Assembly (NCBI GenBank): GCA_017429685.1
Contig: JAFROL010000019.1
Span: 1-55,217, forward strand
Origin: Bacteroidales bacterium
Lineage (GTDB): Bacteria; Bacteroidota; Bacteroidia; Bacteroidales; P3
DNA length: 55,217 nucleotides
Reading direction: 5' to 3'
This document shows positions 43,640 through 50,356 of the stretch, piece by piece; the stretch's first letter is position 1; each line of letters begins with the position of its first letter. The notes under the pieces were generated by a model. It ran no database searches, was not told the DNA's origin, and saw only the letters and a list, made by a program, of their open reading frames with translations. Both the position numbers and the translations under genes were made by a program.

Positions 43640-43680
43640 TTTTGACCCCAAATTTGGTCGTTTTTCATTCCGAAAACACA

Positions 43681-43720
43681 TTTTGCAAGGCATCCCAGCG
43701 GATGCCTTGCAAAATTTTTT
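43681..43720 (+). terminator. Strong terminator after the 1519-residue protein gene
   Basis: A perfect 15-bp stem (43681-43695 and 43700-43714), loop CAGC, then a T run. Confidence 0.93.
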
Positions 43721-43785
43721 AATGTTATATGATGTTAGTTTTTAGTGAGTTTAGTACTGGTGGCGTAGGAAAAAGTAAAAATAAT

Positions 43786-43816
43786 TTTGTGTATATCAGA
43801 AAAAGTAGTACTTTTG
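43786..43816 (+). promoter_or_regulatory. tRNA-Leu promoter
   Basis: TTTG (43786-43789), 19 bases, TACTTTTG (43809-43816): a perfect consensus, 24 bases before the first tRNA-Leu. The -7 octamer is identical to that of the tRNA-Val promoter. Confidence 0.9.
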
Positions 43817-43839
43817 CACCCGCTTTCGAGAGTAAGATT

Positions 43840-43923
43840 GCCCAGGTGGTGGAATTGGTAGACACGCTACTTTGAGGGGGTAGTGCCGATTCAGGCGTGC
43901 AAGTTCAAGTCTTGTCCTGGGCA
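43840..43923 (+). tRNA. tRNA-Leu (anticodon GAG)
   Basis: An 84-base class II tRNA. The acceptor GCCCAGG pairs with CCTGGGC; the D-loop region is GGAATTGGTAGACACG; the anticodon stem CTACT/GGTAG has loop TTGAGGG giving GAG; a long variable arm is present; the T-loop is TTCAAGT. CCA is not encoded. A 9-bp hairpin (43961-43969 with 43973-43981) separates it from the next tRNA, and both probably come from one transcript. Confidence 0.96.
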
Positions 43924-43987
43924 CAAAAACCTGAAACGTTTCTACTCTCAGAAAGCAAAGTGTTTCAAGAGGCTTGAAACATTACCA

Positions 43988-44072
43988 GCCCGGATGGCGG
44001 AATTGGTAGACGCGCACGTTTCAGGTGCGTGTATCGAAAGATGTGCAGGTTCAAGTCCTGTTCCGGGCACCA
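43988..44072 (+). tRNA. tRNA-Leu (anticodon CAG), CCA encoded
   Basis: A class II tRNA. The acceptor GCCCGGA pairs with TCCGGGC; the anticodon loop TTCAGGT gives CAG; the variable arm and T-arm GCAGG/CCTGT are present. Unlike the other two tRNAs here, the CCA end is encoded (44070-44072). Its 3' end borders the decayed island, consistent with use as an integration site. Confidence 0.96.
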
Positions 44073-44179
44073 AAGAGATTTTGCAAGTAACTCTAAATGA
44101 GCGAAAATGCAAAATCTTTTTTCTTTTATATCCCATTTTTGGCCACCTTTTGGCCACCTTTTCGAGAAAGGAAACGAAA

Positions 44180-44221
44180 ATGCGTAGAAAAACAAGCTGT
44201 AATTTCAGTGTATTAAAATAG
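44180..44221 (+). pseudogene. Possible 13-codon remnant of a tyrosine integrase start
   Basis: The ATG at 44180 codes for MRRKTSCNFSVLK and then stops. The opening resembles the start of Bacteroidetes phage-type integrases (short basic start followed by F.VL). It lies 107 bases after tRNA-Leu, behind two direct copies of TGGCCACCTTTT (44140-44165). The match is short and could be chance. Confidence 0.3.
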
Positions 44222-44230
44222 TTTTTTTGG

Positions 44231-44711
44231 TAATCTTCTGTTGAGGCAAAAGGAGAACAACTGGATGAACTTCGGGATATGGCCAATAGAGTGCCAATTG
44301 ACGACCGTGGCAATCCTGACATCAAACTCTCGGATATCTCACCGCTATTGGTGAAAGACTATTTGGTGAGGGTGGACAGTAGACTTGTCCCAAGTTGAAC
44401 CTAATAAGAATGAGTAACTTAAACAAAAATTGTCCCAAGTTGTGTCCCAAGTTGTGTCCCAAGTCAAGGGGGCAGATTTTGAACTTGTAGTAAGAGCATT
44501 CCTGGCGCTCCAAGAGGAGATGTCAATCATAGAACTGATGGACATTCTTAACCAAACCAACCGTACCAGATTTAGACGGATGTGCTTGAATATCCTTTTA
44601 GACTCCAAGCTTGCAACACCAACTATTCCCGACAAGCCGAACTCGTCAAAACAGAAGTATGTGTTGACAGAGGCTGGTCGGCAATTGATAAAGGATTGTG
44701 CATTCAAATAA
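44231..44711 (+). pseudogene. Decayed AlbA_2/Schlafen-type ATP-binding regulator, two fragments
   Basis: Fragment 1 (44234-44399, no start codon) codes for GEQLDELRDMANRVPIDDRG, then LSDISPLLVKDYL and DSRLV, a stretch characteristic of AlbA_2-domain ATP-binding proteins (Schlafen-like, often annotated as transcriptional regulators). It stops just inside a TTGTCCCAAGTTG sequence. Fragment 2 (44430-44711, 93 residues, no ATG) begins in tandem copies of the same 12-base motif (SQVVSQVVSQV) and continues with a winged-helix tail ending SSKQKYVLTEAGRQL, the usual C-terminus of the same family or of Fic proteins. The middle part is missing, apparently by deletion at the repeat. Next to tRNA-Leu and an integrase-like remnant, this looks like the leftover of an inserted element. 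Confidence 0.7.
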
Positions 44712-45024
44712 TTTGAAATCCATTGGCCATAGTTTGGCCATATTTCAGTTATATTACCAGTTTTTACTGTGTTATTTGAACGTATAAATAATTACAAAGT
44801 TCACAACTACAAACAGTTGTAATTGATAGAAAGTGCTTTAAGCGTTCCATTTTCTAAAACATAGGCAATTTGATGCAAAAACATTTCTAAAGCATAGGCA
44901 ACTTTATTCTATTTTCTATTCAAATCATAGGCATCATAATGAGTTCTGTAAAACTATTCTTAAACATCATCTGCCACACCTGATACACGACAAACTCGAA
45001 TGGTATGTGTCATTTTTTTTTGAT
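44712..45024. other. AT-rich non-coding remainder of the decayed island
   Basis: No coding region was seen. The stretch holds two direct TTGGCCATA-like copies (near 44719-44742), a small dyad (ACAACT/AGTTGT, 44803-44820) and three CATAGGCA octamers at a 33-base period. Composition is clearly more AT-rich than the flanking genes. Confidence 0.5.
44860..44933. repeat. Three CATAGGCA octamers at exact 33-base spacing
   Basis: CATAGGCA at 44860-44867, 44893-44900 and 44926-44933; the first two are also preceded by a similar TTCTAAA. The spacing equals about three helical turns, as in protein-binding iterons. Confidence 0.75.
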
Positions 45025-45921
45025 TCAGCGAAGCTCATAGCTTTCAATCCATCTTATGGCATCCTCCAGCGGAGTCTCGCTGACGACGTCGGGAGCTATC
45101 GGGTCGTCGCAGAATACTTCGCCCGTGCGTGCCACGTCCTCGCCGATGGTGAGCACCAGTACCGACCCGCCGGGAAGGGCGTAGGTGTTGTTGGCTGAAG
45201 CGTATCCTGCAGTGGGGATGCCGAAGGTCCGTGTGTATTCCAGTCCCCGGAAACACAGCAAGACAGCCTCGCCCGAACTGCCAGTCCAGTCGTCGGTCAG
45301 CAGAGCCACGGGGCACTTGATGTACCCTTGCTCGTCGATGCCAGTCGAATTCAGAACGTAGTTTTTGTTGATGATAATCGGTCTTTTTCGTGAGTTGAGT
45401 TTCAACAGTATGTCATCGGGCAGGAAGCGGTGTATGGCGGCGATCATCGGATACATATTTCCGCCGCGGTTGCCACGCAGGTCGATGACTGCGCCGCGCA
45501 GGCTGTCGCCTAGGCCCGATAGAACAGTGTTCGCATATTTTATGCCTTCCTCCGCGTTGCCCGAGAACGGAGGCAGCATAATCACGGCGATGCCGTTTTC
45601 CATAAGCTCCACTGTTGGCATAGCCCATTCGGCGGTGTCGTTGGTGACGACGTTGTCCGAGGTCATCAGGAAGGTGTGCTTGCCACCGGCCACTTTGCCC
45701 GCCTGGGTTACAATTTCCTGCGCTTCCTCGAGGTCTGCCGGACGTGCTGCCAGTGCTGCCGACTTGGCCTGTTCCCATTCCGTTCCTTGGGCATAGATGC
45801 CGTTTTTATCCATTATGCGTATCGCCTTCCTGACGTATCTGGAGTTTGCGTCGCCGCAGGCGGCTGCCATAGCGGTGCCAACCAGCAGTAATATTGTGTT
45901 TCTGAATATTTTTCGTTTCAT
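45025..45921 (-). CDS. S41 family peptidase (tail-specific/NSR-like), exported
   Basis: 298 residues with a hydrophobic start ending AMAAAC, probably a lipoprotein signal (Cys 22). The S41 core is present: VIDLRGNRGGNMYPMI (about 145-160), ALLTDDWTGSSGEAVLL with the nucleophile Ser near 216, and FGIPTAGYAS. The Lys general base of CtpA-type enzymes is not evident; instead a His at residue 82 in AGGKHTFL fits the Ser-His arrangement of nisin-resistance-protein-like S41 enzymes. No PDZ domain was found. Substrates are unknown. A -7 element lies 32 bases upstream, so the gene is monocistronic, next to the tRNA-Leu island. Confidence 0.85.
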   Translation of the reverse strand: MKRKIFRNTILLLVGTAMAAACGDANSRYVRKAIRIMDKNGIYAQGTEWEQAKSAALAARPADLEEAQEIVTQAGKVAGGKHTFLMTSDNVVTNDTAEWAMPTVELMENGIAVIMLPPFSGNAEEGIKYANTVLSGLGDSLRGAVIDLRGNRGGNMYPMIAAIHRFLPDDILLKLNSRKRPIIINKNYVLNSTGIDEQGYIKCPVALLTDDWTGSSGEAVLLCFRGLEYTRTFGIPTAGYASANNTYALPGGSVLVLTIGEDVARTGEVFCDDPIAPDVVSETPLEDAIRWIESYELR

Positions 45922-45952
45922 TGGGCTTGTTTTTGAGGAATCTATTCGAGTG

Positions 45953-45960
45953 CAAAGATA
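45953..45960 (-). promoter_or_regulatory. -7 element (TATCTTTG) for the S41 peptidase gene
   Basis: Minus-strand TATCTTTG matches TAnnTTTG, 32 bases before the start. Confidence 0.55.
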
Positions 45961-46004
45961 CGTTTTTTATTTCATTTGAAAAATAAGAGGTCTGTTTCGC
46001 GGGA

Positions 46005-46748
46005 TTATTCAAGGCCCCAGATGTGCCAGGATTTCTGGGCTTGGAGGTTCAGCATCTCGAAGCCGTCCTTGGTGGCGGCGCCGAAGCGTGAGGCTTCGGA
46101 CAAAAATCGGGTGGGGGAGGGATTGTAGATGAGGTCGTAGCAGAGATGGCGTGGGCCTAACAGGTCGGGGCGCTGCCAGGGCGACTGGCTGCAGTTGGGG
46201 AACATCCCGACGGGCGTGGCGTTGACGATGAGTGTCCGCTCGGAGGCGAGCGAATAGGCGGTTTCGTAGTCGATCTGCCGGTCGCCGTGTGGGGCGCGGC
46301 TGACGAGGCTGTGGCCGATGCCCAACGAGGAAAGGGCGTATGCGACGGCACGTGCGGCGCCACCTGTGCCGAGAATAAGCGCCCCTGTTATGTTAAACGA
46401 TTTGTTTTGCTCTTTGAATTGCGAAATGGTTTGTGCGAAAGCCGCCGAATCGGTGTTGAACCCCTTCAAAAACAGACGTCCGGCAGTGCGCTGCACCTTC
46501 ACCGTGTTGACGGCTCCGATGTCGCGCGCGGCATCGTCGATGTCGTCGAGCTGGGGCAGGATGTCCACCTTGTAGGGGATGGTGACATTGAAGCCGTCCA
46601 AATGCAGCCTTTCGACAGTGGGCCTCAGGTCGTCGAGGTCGTCGATTTCCACAAGACTATAGGTGTGCCCGCTGCCCGCAAAATGCTCATCGAAAAGGTT
46701 TTGCGAATAGGAATGCGAGAGCTGGCGGCCGATCAGTGCAAAGTTCAT
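46005..46748 (-). CDS. aroE: Shikimate dehydrogenase AroE
   Basis: 247 residues from the ATG at 46748, which starts NFALIGRQLSHSYSQNLFDE with the substrate-binding SHSxS motif. The catalytic Lys is in FNVTIPYKVDI, the Asp in GFNTDSAAF; the NADPH domain has ALILGTGGAARAVAYALSSL and NATPVGMFP. It reduces 3-dehydroshikimate to shikimate in aromatic amino acid synthesis. The length is at the lower end for the family. The frame stays open far upstream, but that extension is the thrE-like gene read in another frame. The start overlaps the stop of that gene by four bases (ATGA), so the two are coupled. Confidence 0.94.
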   Translation of the reverse strand: MNFALIGRQLSHSYSQNLFDEHFAGSGHTYSLVEIDDLDDLRPTVERLHLDGFNVTIPYKVDILPQLDDIDDAARDIGAVNTVKVQRTAGRLFLKGFNTDSAAFAQTISQFKEQNKSFNITGALILGTGGAARAVAYALSSLGIGHSLVSRAPHGDRQIDYETAYSLASERTLIVNATPVGMFPNCSQSPWQRPDLLGPRHLCYDLIYNPSPTRFLSEASRFGAATKDGFEMLNLQAQKSWHIWGLE

Positions 46749-47998
46749 TTTGTCGTGATTTTGTCTTTCCAGATGCGTTTGAAGATGCCTGCGGCAATGA
46801 TGATGCCGCCTGCTATGGCGATGGTCACCTTGAGAGCCATAAATCCGGTAGCTGCAGCTTCGGACAATTGGTTGGTGACCAGATAGTAGGCTGTCCAGAA
46901 GATGCCTCCTCCCGGCACCAGCGGAATGATGCCGCAGATGAGGAACACCGTCGAGGCGCAACGGCACAGGTGCGCCGCTATGTGCGATGCGAAAGTGACT
47001 ATAAATGAGCCTCCAAAGGCAGCAAATACGGGCGAGAACAGAAGCGTGCCGTCGGCGCCTGCGGCACGAAGAATGAGTAGGTAGACCAGCCATCCGGCGG
47101 CACCGACCAGGCCGCAGACGAAGTAGAAGCGGCGCGGTGTGCCGAACATAACGGCAAAGCCGACGGTGCCTATCAGGGCCGAAGCTATCTGTATGGGGTA
47201 TATTGCCGTCAGGGCGTCGACAACGGGTGGCTCGAGTTTGATGATGCCGCGCATAAAGGTGCCGTCGACCAGCAGCGAAAGGCTGACACCCAGCGCGATG
47301 CAAAGAAAGGCTGTGAAGGCGTCGAGCAGGCGCGTGCCGCCGGCGATATAGTCCTCGTTGGCCAGGTCGCGGATGCCGTTGGTGAAGGGCACGCCGGGCA
47401 CCAGGGCTATGATGGTGCCGACAATCATATTTGGCAGGTGCTGCCCGAACCCTAAGCGATAGGCGCCGATGCATAGCAGGCCGCCAAAAAGTCCGCCCAG
47501 CAGGTTGCCGACGATGCGCGACAGGTATGGCATAGCGAAGCTGATGAAAAGTCCCAGTAAAAGCCCTGCCGAGAAGGTGGCCAGCGCGTCGATGAGGCTG
47601 CCGCCAAAGAGAATGCAGAAGGTGGCCACGCCAAGGGCCACGCCCAGCGTCAGCTCCCACCACGCTTTGCCGGGGCTGGTGCGGATGGTGTGCAGCAGCT
47701 GCTCGATGCGGCCGATGTCGCGTTCTTCGCCCGAGGCGATGCGGCGCGACAGCCAGTTCACTTCGGCCACGCGCGACAGCTGTGTGCCTTTGATGGGTAT
47801 GAATTCGGCGCGGGCGTAGTCGCCGGCAGTCGAGATGATGCCGTTGCTGAGCACGAAAAAGCTGTGCTCCTTGACACCCAGCGTGCCGGCCATTATATCC
47901 ATCGTCTGCTCGACGCGGCTGATTTCGGCCCCGTTTTCCAGCAGTATGTGTCCGGCCTCGATGGCGACATTTACGGCGCGTTTTTCTTCGTCTGTCAT
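46745..47998 (-). CDS. ThrE-type threonine/serine exporter
   Basis: 417 residues. A cytoplasmic N-terminal domain of about 110 residues (ILLENGAEISRVEQTMDIM, then FFVLSNGIISTAG) is followed by about ten membrane helices in two five-helix halves (ELTLGVALGVATFCILFGGS, ..., MIVGTIIALVPGVPFTNGIRDLANEDY; second half with IIPLVPGGGIFWTAYY). The two PGVPF/PGGGIF loops mark the ThrE family, in which the two halves may be fused (as here) or separate genes. It exports small hydroxyl amino acids. It sits between the U32 peptidase gene and aroE in one operon. Confidence 0.92.
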   Translation of the reverse strand: MTDEEKRAVNVAIEAGHILLENGAEISRVEQTMDIMAGTLGVKEHSFFVLSNGIISTAGDYARAEFIPIKGTQLSRVAEVNWLSRRIASGEERDIGRIEQLLHTIRTSPGKAWWELTLGVALGVATFCILFGGSLIDALATFSAGLLLGLFISFAMPYLSRIVGNLLGGLFGGLLCIGAYRLGFGQHLPNMIVGTIIALVPGVPFTNGIRDLANEDYIAGGTRLLDAFTAFLCIALGVSLSLLVDGTFMRGIIKLEPPVVDALTAIYPIQIASALIGTVGFAVMFGTPRRFYFVCGLVGAAGWLVYLLILRAAGADGTLLFSPVFAAFGGSFIVTFASHIAAHLCRCASTVFLICGIIPLVPGGGIFWTAYYLVTNQLSEAAATGFMALKVTIAIAGGIIIAAGIFKRIWKDKITTK

Positions 47999-48031
47999 TG
48001 CTTGATTATTTGGTAGTTACCAATCAACAAT

Positions 48032-49276
48032 TCACAATTCACTTTTCACAATCTTGTACAGCTTGTCGCCGCGATGCACCGTTGCGGTTGTGGCGAAGCT
48101 GAAACGGTCGCCCTGATGCACCTCGGCCACGGGGTCGCGCTCCAGGCGCAGTTCCTCGACGGTGGCGCGGTAGACGCCGGTGGTTTCGCCCATAACCATC
48201 ACCTCGTCGCCGGGACGCAGCGTCTCGGCGGTCTGCAGCAGTGCCTCGGCGACGCTGATGCGTGTGAAATAGTTCTTAATCAGGCCCAAATAAACCTTCT
48301 TTTCGGTGGCTTGGCTGCCGTAGCCCTCGGTCCATTCGCCCAGCCGGCGGCCAAGGTAGTAGCCGTCCCAAAATCCTCGGTTAAAGACAGTTGCCAGCCG
48401 CTCTTTCCACTTCGCAATGCGGTCGGGCGTGTAGGTGCCGTCGGCGATGGCCTGGACGGCCTCGCGGTAGCATTCCGTCACGGTGCGCACATAGTCGGCG
48501 CTGCGTCCGCGGCCTTCGATTTTCAAAACGCGCACGCCCGCATCGACGATTTTGTCCAGAAAGTCAATGGTACACAAGTCTTTGGGCGACATAATATATT
48601 TGTTGTCGACCACCAGCTCGGTGTCGCTTTCGAGGTCCTTGACCAGGTATTGGCGGCGGCACAGCTGCAGGCAGGCGCCGCGGTTGGCGCTGTAGCCCGC
48701 GTTGTCGAGGCTCAGGTAGCATTTGCCGCTCACCGACATACAGAGCGCGCCGTGGGCGAAAATCTCGATCTGCACCAGCTCGCCCTTGGGTCCGCGGATG
48801 TCGTTCTGGCGGATAAAGTCGGTGATTTCCTTCACCTGGCTCAGCGGCAGCTCGCGGGCGGTGACCATCACGTCGGCAAACTGGGCATAGAAGCGCACGG
48901 CCTCGATGTTGCTGATGTTGCACTGGGTCGAGATGTGCACCTCGACGCCGACGCTGCGGGCGTAGGTGATGACGGCCAGGTCGCTGGCGATGATGGCGCT
49001 GACGCCGACGCGTTTGGCGGCATCGACAAGGCGGTGCATCTCGTCGATTTCGTTGTTGTAGATTATTGTGTTGACCGTCAGGTAGGTGCGAATGTTGGCG
49101 CGGTGCGCTATGTCGCAGATGCGCTCCAGGTCGTCGAGCGTGAAGTTGGCCGCCGAACGCGACCGCATATTCAGCTCTCCGATGCCGAAATAGACGGCGT
49201 CGGCTCCGCCTTGTATCGCCGCTGTCAAGCTTTCGTACGAGCCCACGGGGGCCATTATTTCTATTTTGTTCTGCAT
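48032..49276 (-). CDS. U32 family peptidase-like protein (TrhP/RlhA type)
   Basis: 414 residues from the ATG at 49276 (MQNKIEIMAPVGSYESLTAA); the frame is open for a further 42 codons upstream but those run into the palindromic repeat. The TIM-barrel core opens with GGADAVYFGIGELNMRS; the U32 signature is EIFAHGALCMSVSGKCYLS, and further Cys (ANRGACLQLCRR) probably bind an Fe-S cluster. Studied members of the family carry out tRNA or rRNA hydroxylation (TrhP, RlhA) or ubiquinone hydroxylation (UbiU/V) rather than proteolysis. Of these, a tRNA U34 hydroxylation role is the most likely. It is the first gene of the operon with ThrE and AroE. Confidence 0.9.
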   Translation of the reverse strand: MQNKIEIMAPVGSYESLTAAIQGGADAVYFGIGELNMRSRSAANFTLDDLERICDIAHRANIRTYLTVNTIIYNNEIDEMHRLVDAAKRVGVSAIIASDLAVITYARSVGVEVHISTQCNISNIEAVRFYAQFADVMVTARELPLSQVKEITDFIRQNDIRGPKGELVQIEIFAHGALCMSVSGKCYLSLDNAGYSANRGACLQLCRRQYLVKDLESDTELVVDNKYIMSPKDLCTIDFLDKIVDAGVRVLKIEGRGRSADYVRTVTECYREAVQAIADGTYTPDRIAKWKERLATVFNRGFWDGYYLGRRLGEWTEGYGSQATEKKVYLGLIKNYFTRISVAEALLQTAETLRPGDEVMVMGETTGVYRATVEELRLERDPVAEVHQGDRFSFATTATVHRGDKLYKIVKSEL

Positions 49277-49400
49277 AATCTTATCGTCAAAATCCAGACC
49301 GCGTTTTTGCCGCCTGACAAATGGATAACGGCACGCGCTCGTTTTTATTGCCCCAAAACCGACAGGGACCGGAAAGATTTCTCCAGCCACCCGCACTGGC

Positions 49401-49492
49401 ATTTCCTATATCGTTCTTATATCGTTCTTATATCGTTCTTATATTTTTATATAGGAACGATATAAGAACGATATAAGAACGATATAAGAACG
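49401..49492. repeat. 11-base-modular palindrome, copy 3 (expanded)
   Basis: Arms 49401-49444 and 49449-49492 around TTTT. Each arm has four 11-base CGTTCTTATAT units; the outermost left and innermost right units are degenerate. Copies 1 and 2 have two units per arm. Flanks on both sides contain a GCCACCCGC-like sequence in inverted orientation. Confidence 0.93.
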
Positions 49493-49698
49493 GGCGGAGC
49501 GGGTGGCTTGAAGGGCTGGGAATGAGCCCGTTAGGGGATTTGGAGGTAAAAATGTTAAAATGTTGATTGTGAGTGAAGTAAGGATTTTAGGGTGGTTTTT
49601 AGGGATTTTTAACAATTTTTTTTGCAGGCTGGAAGCCTGCGCTCCAGGGGGGGGTGCAGGCTGGAAGCCTGCGGTCCAGGTCCAGGGTTTAAATTTTT
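49493..49698. repeat. Non-coding gap with two REP-like palindromes
   Basis: The gap from 49277 to about 49755 has no gene. Besides copy 3 and a promoter, it holds two direct copies of the palindrome GCAGGCTGGAAGCCTGC (49624-49640 and 49656-49672, period 32) separated by a G8 tract. This is a different REP type from that around the RAYT gene. Confidence 0.85.
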
Positions 49699-49729
49699 TT
49701 TGGTGGATTATGTGTTTTTTGTATTTTTG
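49699..49729 (+). promoter_or_regulatory. Promoter of the truncated secreted-protein gene
   Basis: TTTG (49699-49702), 19 bases, TATTTTTG (49722-49729): a perfect consensus. An ATG at 49756 follows, and the G8 tract at 49801-49808 lies between it and the next in-frame ATG at 49814. Confidence 0.88.
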
Positions 49730-49813
49730 CAGTGAAAACAAAAACAATATTGGAGATGAAAAAGCAGAATAACGAATTGTATTATAGTATTGTATTTGTT
49801 GGGGGGGGTAAAA

Positions 49814-50305
49814 ATGAGCGGTAAATTCCGCTTTTTTGCGTCGGCTGCGAGTCTTTTTCTCTGCATCGTCGCATTGTTTTTGCCGTCCTTCGCCGTGGCA
49901 CAGACCGACTATTCGGGCGTGTATTACATCAAAAACAACACGACGGAGTACTATCTTGTGCCGGCGGCCAATCCGCAACAATCCGACAACAAGGACGCGT
50001 ATTTTTCAAGCAACACGAACGGGAACAACTATCTTTCGCCTGGCGACCCGTCGATGCCGTTCCTGACGACATACAAAACGGGCGGCGACCTCAACTCGGT
50101 GTGGCTGGTTCTGCCCAGCGGCACCAGCGGACAGTACTTCATCGTCCACGCCCAGACGGGCAAATACCTGGTCTACGAGCCGCCGCACTCCAACGCACTG
50201 AACCGCAAGAGCGTCCACCTTGTGGATGTGGATGAGGGTTCGTACAACCCTGGAACGAATTTTTTATCTTTGCCCGTCTTTTTTGACGTGGATGTTATTG
50301 TATAA
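49814..50305 (+). CDS. Truncated secreted protein, N-terminal fragment (163 residues)
   Basis: From the ATG at 49814: a signal peptide (1-29, ending FAVAQ), then a beta-rich segment (YSGVYYIKNNTTEYYLVPAA, VWLVLPSGTSGQYFIVHAQT, GKYLVYEPPH) like the opening module of large Bacteroidales surface proteins. After about residue 140 the sequence loses this character and ends in hydrophobic residues, while a promoter for the next gene starts inside it (50265), so this looks like a gene cut short by recombination. A better-placed ATG at 49756 (21 bases after the expected mRNA start) is out of frame by one base relative to the signal peptide; loss of one G or gain of two in the G8 tract at 49801 would join them. 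Either a phase-variable gene or a relic. Confidence 0.6.
   Translation: MSGKFRFFASAASLFLCIVALFLPSFAVAQTDYSGVYYIKNNTTEYYLVPAANPQQSDNKDAYFSSNTNGNNYLSPGDPSMPFLTTYKTGGDLNSVWLVLPSGTSGQYFIVHAQTGKYLVYEPPHSNALNRKSVHLVDVDEGSYNPGTNFLSLPVFFDVDVIV
50265..50272 (+). promoter_or_regulatory. -7 element (TATCTTTG) before the 1548-residue protein gene
   Basis: Matches TAnnTTTG, 84 bases before the start at 50357 and inside the end of the preceding fragment. No good -33 match. Confidence 0.5.
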
Positions 50306-50356
50306 ACAACATTGTTAACGAATTACAACTTTAGAAAGTATTCCTCATTTTGAAAA

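Noticed and set aside
40298-43693. Open frame of 1131 codons on the minus strand opposite the 1519-residue protein gene
   Set aside because: It is a mirror of the GAC/GCC-rich codon pattern of the plus-strand gene. The plus-strand product has a signal peptide, promoter-side gap and terminator; the minus product has no recognisable domain.
46749-47663. N-terminal extension of aroE
   Set aside because: The open frame upstream of the aroE ATG is the ThrE-type gene read out of frame; AroE homology begins at the ATG at 46748.
49277-49402. 42-codon N-terminal extension of the U32 peptidase
   Set aside because: The added residues are unlike the family, and the DNA runs into the palindromic repeat; the ATG at 49276 gives the canonical start.
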